32,185 nucleotides of DNA from positions 1-32,185 of the forward strand of contig CAYYVT010000056.1 of the NCBI GenBank assembly GCA_964475215.1, read 5' to 3'. The translations under genes and the position numbers were made by a program. Positions 1 to 8,563 of this stretch are shown here, one piece after another. Source of the stretch: DATKKG01 sp964475215. GTDB lineage: Archaea > Thermoproteota > Nitrososphaeria > Conexivisphaerales > DTJL01. Numbering within the stretch: the first letter of the stretch is position 1; each line of letters opens with the position of its first letter. The notes beneath the pieces are model-generated. The model was not told where the DNA came from. It saw only the letters and a program-made list of their open reading frames with translations, and did no database searches.

Positions 1-2214
1 TGGAAGGACAGGACCATCGAGCTTGATTACGGGGTCCTGACTGGCCCCTTCGGCATACCCAAGAAGGAGATCACTTTCGTCGAAGACGTATGGCTGGGGT
101 ACGGCGCCTTCGGCTACTCACTAGAGTATTATGTGAAGGGGCTGGAGATGGGCAACGCCGTCTTCACCGAGTTCGAGGGCTCGCCGGAGGACTACGTCAC
201 CATGTCCCACCCCATCGTGGACATGGGCGCCGGCTTGGAGCGCTGGGTATGGATTACGCAGGCTACCTCCACCAGCTATGAGGCGGTCTTTGGGCCAGTC
301 TACGAGAACGCCGTGAAGAGGCTCGGCCTTCATCCCGACCAGAAGCTGATGAAAGAGTACTACACCCTGGCAGGCTCCTTGGATATCACGGAGGTTCCAG
401 ACCCGTCTGCCGCGAAAGGGGAGATCGCCAAGAAGCTGGGCCTATCTTCCCCCGAAATGGACGAGAAGATCGAGCCGCTGGAGGCCGTCTTCTCCATCCT
501 CGACCATGCGCGGACCCTCCTCTTCGCCATCGTCGACGGGGCCCTTCCCAGCAACGTTGCCGGTGGCTACAACCTCCGAGTCCTGTTCCGCAGGGCGCAG
601 AACTTCATCGATAGGTATGGCTGGAACGTGACACTCTCGGAGCTGGCCGCCCTTCACGCCGAGTTCCTGAGGCCCATGTTCCCCGAGCTCGCCGAAGGGA
701 TTTCGTCTGTCGAGGAGATCTTCGACGTTGAGGGGAAGCGGTACGAAGCGAGCAAGGCCCGAGTCACTTCCATAGTCCAGCAGATTCAGAAGTCGAAGAA
801 GTCTCCGTCTCTGGACGACCTGATCCGCCTTTACGACAGTGAGGGCGTCACTCCGGAGCTCCTGAAAGAGAGCGGCCTGGCCATCTCCATCCCCTCCGAC
901 TTCTACCTAAAGGTCACCGAGAAGCACATAGTGCAGAAGCAGGCGGAGGAGAAGCCCCTATACAATACTACGGGCCTGCCCGGGACCAAGCAGCTATACT
1001 ATGAGGAGAGAGAGCTCTTCGACTTCGACGCGAAGGTCATCAGGTCCTTCAAGGACGCGGTGGTCCTCGACCAGACGGCCTTCTACCCCAGGTCGGGCGG
1101 TCAGGAGCCCGATAGGGGGACCATCGACGGAAGCGCCGTCAAGGACGTAATCAAGTACGGCGACGTCATAGTCCACATCCTCGATGGGAAGCCCCCGGCC
1201 GAAGGCGAAGTGGTGCACGGCAGGGTCGATCAGGAGAGAAGGGGGATTCTTATGCGGCACCACACGGCCACACATCTCGTCAACGGTGCAGCGCGGCAGG
1301 TCCTCGGGCCCTGGGTTTGGCAGCATTCGGCCTACAAGGACGTGGACAAAGCCCGACTGGACATAACCCATCACAGCCACCTCACCCGCGAGCAGATGCT
1401 CAAGATAGAGGACGTCGCCAACCAGGTCGTCAGGGAGAACATCCTCGTGGACCTTCAGGTGCTCCCGAGGAGCGTCGCCGAACAGAAATACGGTTTCAGG
1501 CTCTACCAGGGAGGGGTCATCCCGGCCAAGGAGCTGAGGATCCAGAAGATAGGCGACTTTGATGTCGAAGCCTGTGGAGGAACCCACTGCCACAGGACCG
1601 GCGACGTGGGTTACATCAAGCTGCTCAAGGCAGAAAGGCTCCAGGACGGGGTGGAGAGGCTCGAGTTCGTAGCGGGTGGCCCGGCCGTGAAGCACATGGC
1701 CGACCAGGAGTCCAGGCTCCTGGAGGTCGCGGAGCAGTTCCAGACCCAGCCAGCGCAGGTCGTCTCAGTCGTAGGCTCCCTCAAGGACACCAACGACCAG
1801 CTCAAGAAGAGGTACAAGAGCGTCTCCAGGGAGCTCTCGTCGCAGCTGGCGGCCAACTTGCCCCAGATCTCCGAAGACCTGGGAGGGGTGAAGTTGCTCT
1901 TCCTCGACGCCGACTACTATGACGACCAGGCTCACATCGCGATGGGAGAGCAGGTAGTGGAGAAGAGGCCCGAAGCCGTGTATGTCGGCGTGGCGAAGCT
2001 CAACGGTAAGTGCCGCATCATCATCTTCGCGGGGGAGAAGGCGAGGGCCGCTGGCGTGGACGCCTCAAGGCTGGTCAAGGAGTCTTCGAAACTCTTGAAC
2101 GGCTCCGGCGGCGGCTCGGCGAAGATGGCCCAGGGAGGAGGCGACCTCCCCCCTGCGTCTCAACCCTTGAAAGACCTTATAACCCGCCTCATAAAAGAGG
2201 CATCCGAACGGTGA
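1..2214 (+). CDS. alaS: Alanyl-tRNA synthetase, archaeal type (5' end outside window)
   Basis: AlaRS charges tRNA-Ala with alanine and edits mischarged Ser/Gly-tRNA-Ala in the cytoplasm. The frame is open from base 1 with no start, so the class II catalytic N-terminus lies partly upstream; 737 codons are present, against roughly 900 for the archaeal family. The editing-domain zinc motifs are visible: HHTATH at residues 420-425 (window numbering) and a CGGTH block starting at residue 525. The glycine-rich GSGGGSAKMAQGGG segment near the C-terminus is typical of the AlaRS C-Ala domain. The stop is 30 bases before the GTG of leuS in the same frame, so the two synthetase genes are probably co-transcribed. 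No frameshift is visible. Identity is secure. Confidence 0.96.
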   Translation, partial: WKDRTIELDYGVLTGPFGIPKKEITFVEDVWLGYGAFGYSLEYYVKGLEMGNAVFTEFEGSPEDYVTMSHPIVDMGAGLERWVWITQATSTSYEAVFGPVYENAVKRLGLHPDQKLMKEYYTLAGSLDITEVPDPSAAKGEIAKKLGLSSPEMDEKIEPLEAVFSILDHARTLLFAIVDGALPSNVAGGYNLRVLFRRAQNFIDRYGWNVTLSELAALHAEFLRPMFPELAEGISSVEEIFDVEGKRYEASKARVTSIVQQIQKSKKSPSLDDLIRLYDSEGVTPELLKESGLAISIPSDFYLKVTEKHIVQKQAEEKPLYNTTGLPGTKQLYYEERELFDFDAKVIRSFKDAVVLDQTAFYPRSGGQEPDRGTIDGSAVKDVIKYGDVIVHILDGKPPAEGEVVHGRVDQERRGILMRHHTATHLVNGAARQVLGPWVWQHSAYKDVDKARLDITHHSHLTREQMLKIEDVANQVVRENILVDLQVLPRSVAEQKYGFRLYQGGVIPAKELRIQKIGDFDVEACGGTHCHRTGDVGYIKLLKAERLQDGVERLEFVAGGPAVKHMADQESRLLEVAEQFQTQPAQVVSVVGSLKDTNDQLKKRYKSVSRELSSQLAANLPQISEDLGGVKLLFLDADYYDDQAHIAMGEQVVEKRPEAVYVGVAKLNGKCRIIIFAGEKARAAGVDASRLVKESSKLLNGSGGGSAKMAQGGGDLPPASQPLKDLITRLIKEASER

Positions 2215-2244
2215 CTCAGCCTGGGCGGGATAGAGCCAAAGTGG

Positions 2245-5091
2245 GTGAAGAGATGGGAGGAAAGCAGGGCCTTCGAGGCCGACCCTGACCCCTCGAGGCA
2301 GAAGGTCTTCGTAACCTTCCCCTACCCGTACATGAACGGCCCGCTTCACCTCGGCACCGCCTACACTGCCCTCCGGATAGACGTGTTCGCGCGATACAAG
2401 AGGATGAAAGGGTTCAATGTGCTCTTCCCCTGGGCCTGGCACTGGACAGGGCAGCCCATAGTCTCGGCCGCCAATCGCCTCGCCAAGGGAGATCCCCTGA
2501 TCGTCCATGAGTTCCACGACATCGACGGAATACCCGAACCGGAGCTGCCCAAGTTCACGGACCCGGTGTACATGGCCAAGTACTACACCGAGCATAACCG
2601 GGACGCCGTCAAGCTCCTGGGGCTCTCCATCGACTGGCGAAGGGAATTCCATACGTCTAGCGAGGAGCCCACTTTCAGCAAGTTCGTGGAGTGGCAGTAC
2701 AAGAAGCTCAAGGAGCTGGGCTACGTCGTCCAGGGGACCCACCCAGTGGTCTGGTGCCCCCACGATAAGAGCCCCACCGGAGACCACGACAGGCTCGAGG
2801 GAGAGGGCGTCGCCCCCGAGGAGCTTACCCTAGTCAAGTTCAAGCTCGCCACGGAGGACAAGTTCCTAGTGGCCGCCACCTTCAGGCCCGAAACCATCTT
2901 CGGCGCAACCAACCTCTGGGTTCATCCCGAGGGGTTCTACTCCGAGGTCGTGATCGACGGAGAGAACTGGATCGTAAGCGAAGAGGCGACCATGAAGCTC
3001 GAGGAGCAGGGGCGGGCTCTCCGGGTGATTAGGAAGCTCGATGGCCATTCCCTACTGGGTGTCAAGTGCGTCGTGCCCATGGTTGGGAGGACCATCCCCG
3101 TGCTCCCCGCCCTCTTCGTGGACACGGATAATGCGACGGGGGTCGTCTACAGCGTCCCCGCCCATGCCCCCTACGATTGGCTAGCCCTGAGGGACCTCAA
3201 GACGGGACATGAAAGGCTTAGGGCCTACAGGGTCAAGCCTGAGGACGTTGCTGGGACCTCCCCCATTTCGATAATCAGCCTACCTGGCTATGGCGCCTTC
3301 CCCGCCGTCGACGCCGTCAACGCCATTCAGGCTACCGACCAGCTGGACCCCAAGGGCGAAGACGCCACCAAGGAGATCTACAGCAGGGAGTTCCACCAGG
3401 GAACGATGAAGGAGAACTGCCGAGCCTACGCCGGCATGAAGGTCTCCGAGGCGAAGGAGGCCGTCATTCGCGATCTGCTAAAGCAGCGGCTGGCGGACAA
3501 GATGTATGAACTCACGCAGACGGTGATCTGCAGGTGCACCACCAAGTGCATCGTGAAGGTACTCCAGGATCAGTGGTTCCTGCGCTATAGCGACCCGTCT
3601 TGGAAAGAGAGCTCACTGAAGTGCCTAGAGGCGGCAGCGGTCTACCCTGAGGACGCTCGCCAGTGGTTCGTCGAAAGCATAAACTGGATCAAGGAATGGC
3701 CCTGCGCCCGAAAGATAGGGCTCGGGACGCCGCTCCCGTGGGACACCCAGTGGATCGTCGAGACGCTGAGCGACTCCACCATCTACATGGCGTTCTACAC
3801 GATTTCTCACATGATTCGCTCGCAGGCCATTAGCGCCGAGTCCCTTACCCCCCAAATGTTCGACTTCGTATTCCTCGGCACGGGAGATGCCACCTCCGTT
3901 TCGTCCGCATGCGGCATTCCGCCCAAGACTCTGAACGCCATGAGGTCGGAGTTCCTCTACTGGTATCCCGTGGACCTCAGAAACAGCGGCAAGGAGCTGG
4001 TCCCCAACCACCTGACCTTCTTCATCATGCAACACGTCGCCCTGTTCAAGCCCTCGCAATGGCCGAAGGGCCTGGGGGTCAACGGAATGCTGCTTTCGGA
4101 GGGGGTAAAGATGTCCAAGTCGAAGGGCAACGTCATCCCAATTTCTGTGGCTCTCGAAGAAATGGGGGCCGACACAGTGAGGGGGACCTTGCTATCGAGC
4201 GCCGAAGGGATGGACGACCCCGACTGGCGCGTCAAGAACGCCGAGGACATGAAGGCCAGGATCCTCGCCCTGATCCCCTTCGTCGAGAAGGCGCTCTCCT
4301 CATCCGCCGATATCGAGGAGCGGCCCATCGACATGTGGTTGATGTCGACTCTTCAGCTTCGCGTGGCGGCTGCCTCGAGAGCCATCGAGGAGATGAAGAA
4401 CCGGACGGCCTTCCAAAGCGCGTTCTTCGACGTCTGGAACGACCTCAGATGGTACCTCAAGAGGGCCGCTCCTAGGAGGGAGACGCTGCGCTCCTACGCG
4501 CATGTGTGGTCTCTTCTGCTGTCGCCCTTCCTTCCATTCGTGGCTGAAGAACTGAACGCCAAGCTCGGCGGCAGGAGCCTGGTCTCCATGTCGCGATGGC
4601 CGGAGGTCGATGAAAGGCTCACCGATCCTGGCGCCCTGCTGGGCGAGTGGGACGTTGAACACGCCATCGAGGACGTGAAGGGGATACTCGCGGTCGTGAA
4701 AGGCCAGCCCACGAGGGCCTCCATATTTGTCGCCTCAGCGGAACGGCTCGAACGATTCAAGAAGGTGGCCGAAGCCTTGATGAGTGGAAGTAAGGACGGA
4801 GACATCATCAAGGAGGGGCTCGCTTCGGTGCCACCTGCTGAACGTCAGACTGCCGTTTCATCGATCCAGTCGACCATCAAACTCTGCCGCGATCTCGGCG
4901 ACGAAGTCCTGGGTCGGCTCTTGGCAGCGGGCTCCTTCGACGAGCTGAAGGCCCTTAGGGCAGCGTCGGGGTTCATCGCCTCGGAAACGGGGCTGAATTC
5001 CGTGGAGGTCTTGGCATACACCCCAACGGCAGGCGCCGGAAGGAAGCCCATGAATGCCCTTCCTCTCAAGCCAGCCATCGTTCTAGAGTAG
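2245..5091 (+). CDS. leuS: Leucyl-tRNA synthetase, archaeal/eukaryotic-type
   Basis: A class I synthetase that attaches leucine to tRNA-Leu. The protein is 948 aa from the GTG used here. The HIGH-type motif is HLGT at 35-38, preceded by PYPYMNGPL, and KMSKS is at 622-626; the middle section is the CP1 editing domain. The start is uncertain. Archaeal LeuRS normally has a conserved stretch like IEEKWxKRWEE, and here IEPKW lies just upstream of the GTG in an open frame without ATG, GTG or TTG. A CTG at 2221 sits 6 bases after a GGTGA Shine-Dalgarno-like string that overlaps the alaS stop, and an ATA is at 2230. Either would restore the missing residues. It follows alaS closely and probably shares its transcript. 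Confidence 0.96.
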   Translation: MKRWEESRAFEADPDPSRQKVFVTFPYPYMNGPLHLGTAYTALRIDVFARYKRMKGFNVLFPWAWHWTGQPIVSAANRLAKGDPLIVHEFHDIDGIPEPELPKFTDPVYMAKYYTEHNRDAVKLLGLSIDWRREFHTSSEEPTFSKFVEWQYKKLKELGYVVQGTHPVVWCPHDKSPTGDHDRLEGEGVAPEELTLVKFKLATEDKFLVAATFRPETIFGATNLWVHPEGFYSEVVIDGENWIVSEEATMKLEEQGRALRVIRKLDGHSLLGVKCVVPMVGRTIPVLPALFVDTDNATGVVYSVPAHAPYDWLALRDLKTGHERLRAYRVKPEDVAGTSPISIISLPGYGAFPAVDAVNAIQATDQLDPKGEDATKEIYSREFHQGTMKENCRAYAGMKVSEAKEAVIRDLLKQRLADKMYELTQTVICRCTTKCIVKVLQDQWFLRYSDPSWKESSLKCLEAAAVYPEDARQWFVESINWIKEWPCARKIGLGTPLPWDTQWIVETLSDSTIYMAFYTISHMIRSQAISAESLTPQMFDFVFLGTGDATSVSSACGIPPKTLNAMRSEFLYWYPVDLRNSGKELVPNHLTFFIMQHVALFKPSQWPKGLGVNGMLLSEGVKMSKSKGNVIPISVALEEMGADTVRGTLLSSAEGMDDPDWRVKNAEDMKARILALIPFVEKALSSSADIEERPIDMWLMSTLQLRVAAASRAIEEMKNRTAFQSAFFDVWNDLRWYLKRAAPRRETLRSYAHVWSLLLSPFLPFVAEELNAKLGGRSLVSMSRWPEVDERLTDPGALLGEWDVEHAIEDVKGILAVVKGQPTRASIFVASAERLERFKKVAEALMSGSKDGDIIKEGLASVPPAERQTAVSSIQSTIKLCRDLGDEVLGRLLAAGSFDELKALRAASGFIASETGLNSVEVLAYTPTAGAGRKPMNALPLKPAIVLE

Positions 5092-5109
5092 GGCGTTACC
5101 CTAGCAACC

Positions 5110-5118
5110 CATTAATGG
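5110..5118 (+). promoter_or_regulatory. TATA-like box for the MDR dehydrogenase gene
   Basis: The AT-rich string CATTAATGG is centred 27 bases before the TTG at 5141. That spacing predicts transcription starting at or next to the start codon, giving a leaderless mRNA separate from the leuS transcript. Confidence 0.5.
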
Positions 5119-5140
5119 GGAATCAGCCGCCGGAAGTGCG

Positions 5141-6160
5141 TTGAAGGCTCTCTACCTTGAAGGCATCGGAAGGGAACTGGTGCTAAAAGAGGTGCCCATC
5201 CCGTCAGAGCTGGCTCCTGAAGAGGTCCTCATCCAGACCGAGCTCACGGGCATCTGCTATAGGGACATCCTGACGACAAAGGGGTTCTTCCCGAGGACCA
5301 AGCTGCCCATAGTGCTGGGCCATGAAATCGCCGGCAAGGTCGTCGCATTGGGTCCCTCAGTGACGGGCTTCAAGGTGGGTGATAGGGTGGCGTCTCTCAT
5401 CTACGAGCCCTGCGGGAAGTGCGAATTCTGTCTCTCCGGGAGAGAGAACCTCTGCCGATCCAAGAAGACCTTCGGGGAGGACCTGGACGGTTCCTACGCG
5501 GAGTTCGTGAAGGTGAGCGCTAGGTCCCTCGTGAAGGCTCCGGAGGGTATCTCAGCGCCAGGACTCGCCATCTCCGCCTGCGTCACGGGCATGCTCATTC
5601 ACGCCTTTAGGAAACGGGCCGCCCTGGCGCGAGGTGAAACCGTGTTAGTGACGGGGGCAGGGGGAGGTGTGGGCATTCACGCTGTCCAGATTGCTAAAGC
5701 CCTGGGCGCGAATGTCATAGCTGCCACATCTTCGGAATGGAAGGCCAAGAGCGTCAAGGAGGCGGGTGCGTCGGAGGTTATCGTCTGGAGCGACGGCTTC
5801 AGCGAGCAGGTCAAGAAGGCCACTCAAGGCAGGGGAGCTGACGTGGTGCTCGAATCCGTGGGTGGACCCACCTTCGGCGAGAGCATGAGGAGCCTGGCCC
5901 CTGGGGGGAGGCTTGTCGTGGTCGGCAACGTACTGCCGTCGCCGGTCCAGTTTCAGCTGGGAGTCCTGATCCTGAAGGAGCTCTCCATCGCCGGGAGCAT
6001 AAGCTCGACGAAGGTGGACGTCGAGGAAGCCCTTAGGCTGACCGCCGAGGGACAGATCAGGCCCGTCATCCACGATGTACTACCTTTGGCGGAGGCCCAG
6101 AGAGGCCACAAGCTGCTGTCGGAGAAGGCTTCACTCGGCCGAGTGATGCTTAAGCCCTGA
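5141..6160 (+). CDS. Zinc MDR-family dehydrogenase, acryloyl-CoA reductase-like
   Basis: A medium-chain dehydrogenase/reductase of 339 aa. The start is TTG, because the nearby GTG runs into a stop. The N-terminal GroES-like half carries candidate catalytic zinc ligands C39 and H61/E62 and a structural zinc loop C91-C94-C97-C105. The nucleotide-binding Rossmann loop GAGGGVG is at 172-178. The CYRD motif, the LGHE context and the C-terminal segment SSTKVDVEEALRLTAEG resemble, from memory, the NADPH-dependent acryloyl-CoA reductase of Sulfolobales, which acts in the 3-hydroxypropionate route. An alcohol dehydrogenase or quinone reductase role cannot be excluded. No other 3-HP genes are in the window. 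Its 3' end overlaps the convergent acetyltransferase gene by 30 bases. Confidence 0.8.
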   Translation: MKALYLEGIGRELVLKEVPIPSELAPEEVLIQTELTGICYRDILTTKGFFPRTKLPIVLGHEIAGKVVALGPSVTGFKVGDRVASLIYEPCGKCEFCLSGRENLCRSKKTFGEDLDGSYAEFVKVSARSLVKAPEGISAPGLAISACVTGMLIHAFRKRAALARGETVLVTGAGGGVGIHAVQIAKALGANVIAATSSEWKAKSVKEAGASEVIVWSDGFSEQVKKATQGRGADVVLESVGGPTFGESMRSLAPGGRLVVVGNVLPSPVQFQLGVLILKELSIAGSISSTKVDVEEALRLTAEGQIRPVIHDVLPLAEAQRGHKLLSEKASLGRVMLKP

Positions 6161-6595
6161 CACCTCCATCAGGTAGGCGTCCTCGCCATCAGGGTAGTAA
6201 CGAGGGAGAAGCTTTACAATGGAGAACCCAAACTCGCGGTAGAGTTCTTGGGCGGCGGTGTTGGTGACCTCCACCTGCAACGTTACGGAGTCGCCCCTCA
6301 TAGAAAGACGCCTCAGGGCTTCCGCAAGCAGCTTGGTGCCAACCTTTTCCCTGCGGGCGTCAGCTCTGACCGCCATCGAAACGACCAAGCCCCTGCGGCC
6401 ATATTCGAAGATCACGTAGCCCAGGACCTCTTCGTCCCTCTCGGCGACAAGGAAACCATCATATCTCGAATACTCGACGCGCAGCATGTAGGCCTGGAAG
6501 ACGTCCAAGTCGTAGGGATGAGAGAACGATGTCCTCTCTATCTTATACACGGCTTCTAGGTCGCCCCGCCGGCAGACCCTAATCACCACGTCCAT
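6131..6595 (-). CDS. rimI: GNAT N-acetyltransferase, RimI/Ard1-like
   Basis: Predicted to transfer acetyl from acetyl-CoA to protein N-termini, as archaeal RimI/Ard1 enzymes do. The protein is 154 aa, the normal family size, starting at ATG 6595. The acetyl-CoA pyrophosphate-binding motif is RREKVG at 81-86 after the beta-4 strand VVSMAV. The block EVTNTAAQELYREFGF at 109-124 and the tail YYPDGEDAYLME at 133-144 are characteristic of RimI. It is convergent with, and overlaps, the upstream dehydrogenase, and is divergent from tatA. The exact substrate (ribosomal S18/Alba-like or general N-termini) cannot be read from sequence. Confidence 0.85.
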   Translation of the reverse strand: MDVVIRVCRRGDLEAVYKIERTSFSHPYDLDVFQAYMLRVEYSRYDGFLVAERDEEVLGYVIFEYGRRGLVVSMAVRADARREKVGTKLLAEALRRLSMRGDSVTLQVEVTNTAAQELYREFGFSIVKLLPRYYPDGEDAYLMEVSGLKHHSAE

Positions 6596-6632
6596 CGACG
6601 CCGCCTTCCCACAATTGGGCCTTTCACCAACG

Positions 6633-6643
6633 TTATCTTTAAA
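6633..6643 (+). promoter_or_regulatory. TATA-like box for tatA
   Basis: TTATCTTTAAA is centred about 39 bases before the tatA ATG, predicting a transcription start near 6665 and a leader of roughly 12 bases. Confidence 0.5.
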
Positions 6644-6676
6644 CCGGACGGCACCACGACCCTTTGCGTCGAAGAC

Positions 6677-6979
6677 ATGTTAGTCCCGTTCGCTCTCGGT
6701 GGCACGGAGCTGCTGATCGTGGTCGTAATAATAGTGGTCCTCATCTTCGGAGCGAGCAGGATTCCCACCCTCGCCAAGTCGCTGGGTCGCGCCCAGGGCG
6801 AGTTTGAGAAGGGAAAGGTGGAGTCCGAAATCGAGCTCCAGAAGCTGAAGGAGTCACAGGCAGGCTCGCAGGGCTCGGACCACGACAAGCTCCTGAAGGC
6901 CGCGTGGCAGCTGGGCATATCGACTGAAGGGAAGACGGATGTCCAGATCCGCGACGAAGTCAAGAAGGCCCTAGGATAG
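6677..6979 (+). CDS. tatA: Twin-arginine translocase pore subunit TatA/E
   Basis: A small membrane protein of 100 aa that oligomerises to pass folded proteins across the cytoplasmic membrane. It has the family layout: a short N-terminus with GGTELLI, one membrane helix at about 10-25, an FG hinge (LIFGASRIPTLAKSLGRA) and then an amphipathic, charged helix (GEFEKGKVESEIELQKLKE). The C-terminal tail after residue 70 forms a second small conserved-looking block (AAWQLGISTEGKT), which I recall from thaumarchaeal TatA proteins. No tatC is in the window. It has its own promoter and is divergent from the acetyltransferase gene. Confidence 0.9.
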   Translation: MLVPFALGGTELLIVVVIIVVLIFGASRIPTLAKSLGRAQGEFEKGKVESEIELQKLKESQAGSQGSDHDKLLKAAWQLGISTEGKTDVQIRDEVKKALG

Positions 6980-6988
6980 GCTGGGAGT

Positions 6989-7002
6989 CCGCCTTCCGGC
7001 GG
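6989..7002 (+). terminator. Small hairpin after tatA followed by a pyrimidine-rich run
   Basis: CCGCC and GGCGG pair over a TTCC loop, 10 bases after the tatA stop. A T/C-rich stretch follows (CTTCTTGCTTGGCCTCTCTC). Archaeal termination relies mainly on T-rich tracts, so the run may matter more than the stem. Confidence 0.3.
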
Positions 7003-7030
7003 TAGGCTTCTTGCTTGGCCTCTCTCGTTC

Positions 7031-7047
7031 TCTAGCCTTGGGCTAGA
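7031..7047. terminator. 7-bp inverted repeat between convergent tatA and gnd
   Basis: TCTAGCC and GGCTAGA form a perfect 7-bp stem with a TTG loop. It lies in the 109-base gap between the convergent ends of tatA and the 6-phosphogluconate dehydrogenase gene, so it could act in either direction as a boundary element. Confidence 0.3.
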
Positions 7048-7088
7048 ACCTCAGGCGATGGCGCTGGTTGACCGCGGTCTGGTCGACC

Positions 7089-8507
7089 TCAAGACCATTC
7101 CGTGTGGAAGCTACCGGGCCTGTCGGTCCTCTCATATGTGTGTGCGCCAAATATGTCCCTGAGGGCCTGGATCAGGGAGGCGGGCAGCGTCTCTCTGCGG
7201 TATCCATCATAGTAATCCAGCGCAGAATCCATGCCGGGCGCCGGAACGGCGAGCGATTTCATGATCTGCGCCATTTCCCGCCAGTTCGCCTCAGAGCTTC
7301 TTAGAGTCGAGCCCAGCGCACGGTCGACCAACAGGTTGTCCAGAGAGGGCTCGGCTGAGAGCGCGGCCTGAATCCTGTCCAAGAGCTTCGCCCTGATGAT
7401 GCAACCGCCCTTCCAGATGCGGGCGATCTCCCCCATGGGGAGGTCGTACCGGAACTCCTTCGATCCCGACTTCAACAGTGCAAATCCTTGGGCAAACGAG
7501 GCTATGAAGGAGCAGTACAGGGCGTCGCCCAGCTTCTGGCCGATCGCCTCCCGGTCTCCCGTGTACCTTAGGGCTCCGCTTGGATGCAGCCTCGAGGCTG
7601 CGACCCTTTCCTCCTTGTAGGAGGAGAGGTTCCTTGCAGCCACTCCTGCGTCGATCGTCGGCACGGGGACTCCAAGGTCCAGGGCGGTCTGTGAGGCCCA
7701 CTTCCCGGTCCCCTTCTGCTTGGCCTTGTCCAGAATCACTTGAACGAGGGGACCGCCCGTGTATTCGTCCCTCCTAGAAAGGGCCTCGACGGTTATCTCC
7801 ATCAGGTACGACTCAAGCTCCCCCCTGCTCCATCCCTTGAAGTTGTTCACCACCGCCCCGAACTGCATCCCTAGCCCCGTCACCTGCAGGTCGTAGGCCT
7901 CTGCGATCAGTTCCATAAGGGCGTACTCTATTCCATTGTGCACCATCTTGGCGAAGTGGCCGGCGCCCCCTGGGCCCAGATATGCGGAGCAAACCCCTGA
8001 CTCCGTCCTTGCGGCGATGCTGTCGAACATGGGTTTCACTTGGCGGTAGGCCTCCTCCGGACCGCCTACCATGATGCATGGTCCCTTCAGTGCCCCCTCC
8101 TCGCCTCCGCTGACGCCCACCCCCAACAAGGCGAGGCCGTCATCCGCGGCCTCCCTAGCCCTGCGCTCGGTGTCCATGAAATTGGAGTTGCCGGCGTCGA
8201 TCAACACGTCTCCACTGGAGAGCAAAGGCCTGAGCTGCTTGACGACCTGATCTACTGCCTGACCGGCCGTGACCATGAGGAGAACTTTCCTCGGCGTCTC
8301 CATCGACTTGACGAATTCGTCCAGGCTATAGGCCGGCAGGATGGGCATCGTTCCGCCCACCCTATCGACAAGGTCGTTGGTCCTTTCGGTCGTCCGGTTG
8401 AAGACTGCAACAAAATGGCCCTTCCCAGCAAGGTTCAGCGCAAGGCTTTCGCCCATGGTGCCAAGACCGAGAACCCCGATCTGCGCCTTCGTCAAGTCCA
8501 GCTCCAT
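7089..8507 (-). CDS. gnd: 6-phosphogluconate dehydrogenase, decarboxylating, long form
   Basis: Oxidises 6-phosphogluconate to ribulose 5-phosphate plus CO2 with NADP+. The length of 472 aa matches the long bacterial/eukaryotic form rather than the roughly 300-aa form found in many other lineages. The Rossmann motif GLGTMGESLALN is at 14-25, followed by VFNRT. The catalytic segment contains KMVHNGIEYALMELIAEAYDL, with the Lys and His-Asn-Gly expected. The C-terminus, with LIQALRDIFGAHTYER and a closing FHTEW, is the substrate-site tail of the long family. It lies 56 bases downstream of the cyclase gene on the same strand with no clear promoter between, so is probably its partner. The long form in an archaeon suggests transfer from bacteria. 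Confidence 0.94.
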   Translation of the reverse strand: MELDLTKAQIGVLGLGTMGESLALNLAGKGHFVAVFNRTTERTNDLVDRVGGTMPILPAYSLDEFVKSMETPRKVLLMVTAGQAVDQVVKQLRPLLSSGDVLIDAGNSNFMDTERRAREAADDGLALLGVGVSGGEEGALKGPCIMVGGPEEAYRQVKPMFDSIAARTESGVCSAYLGPGGAGHFAKMVHNGIEYALMELIAEAYDLQVTGLGMQFGAVVNNFKGWSRGELESYLMEITVEALSRRDEYTGGPLVQVILDKAKQKGTGKWASQTALDLGVPVPTIDAGVAARNLSSYKEERVAASRLHPSGALRYTGDREAIGQKLGDALYCSFIASFAQGFALLKSGSKEFRYDLPMGEIARIWKGGCIIRAKLLDRIQAALSAEPSLDNLLVDRALGSTLRSSEANWREMAQIMKSLAVPAPGMDSALDYYDGYRRETLPASLIQALRDIFGAHTYERTDRPGSFHTEWS

Positions 8508-8563
8508 CCTACAGTCTGGCTATGGTATCCTTTTCTATGTTGCTGCAGGGCTCCGTAGAGGGA

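Noticed and set aside
994..2787. Long minus-strand open frames opposite alaS and leuS (994-1695 and 2065-2787)
   Set aside because: They lie opposite highly conserved synthetase coding sequence, span the alaS-leuS junction and show no recognisable motif.
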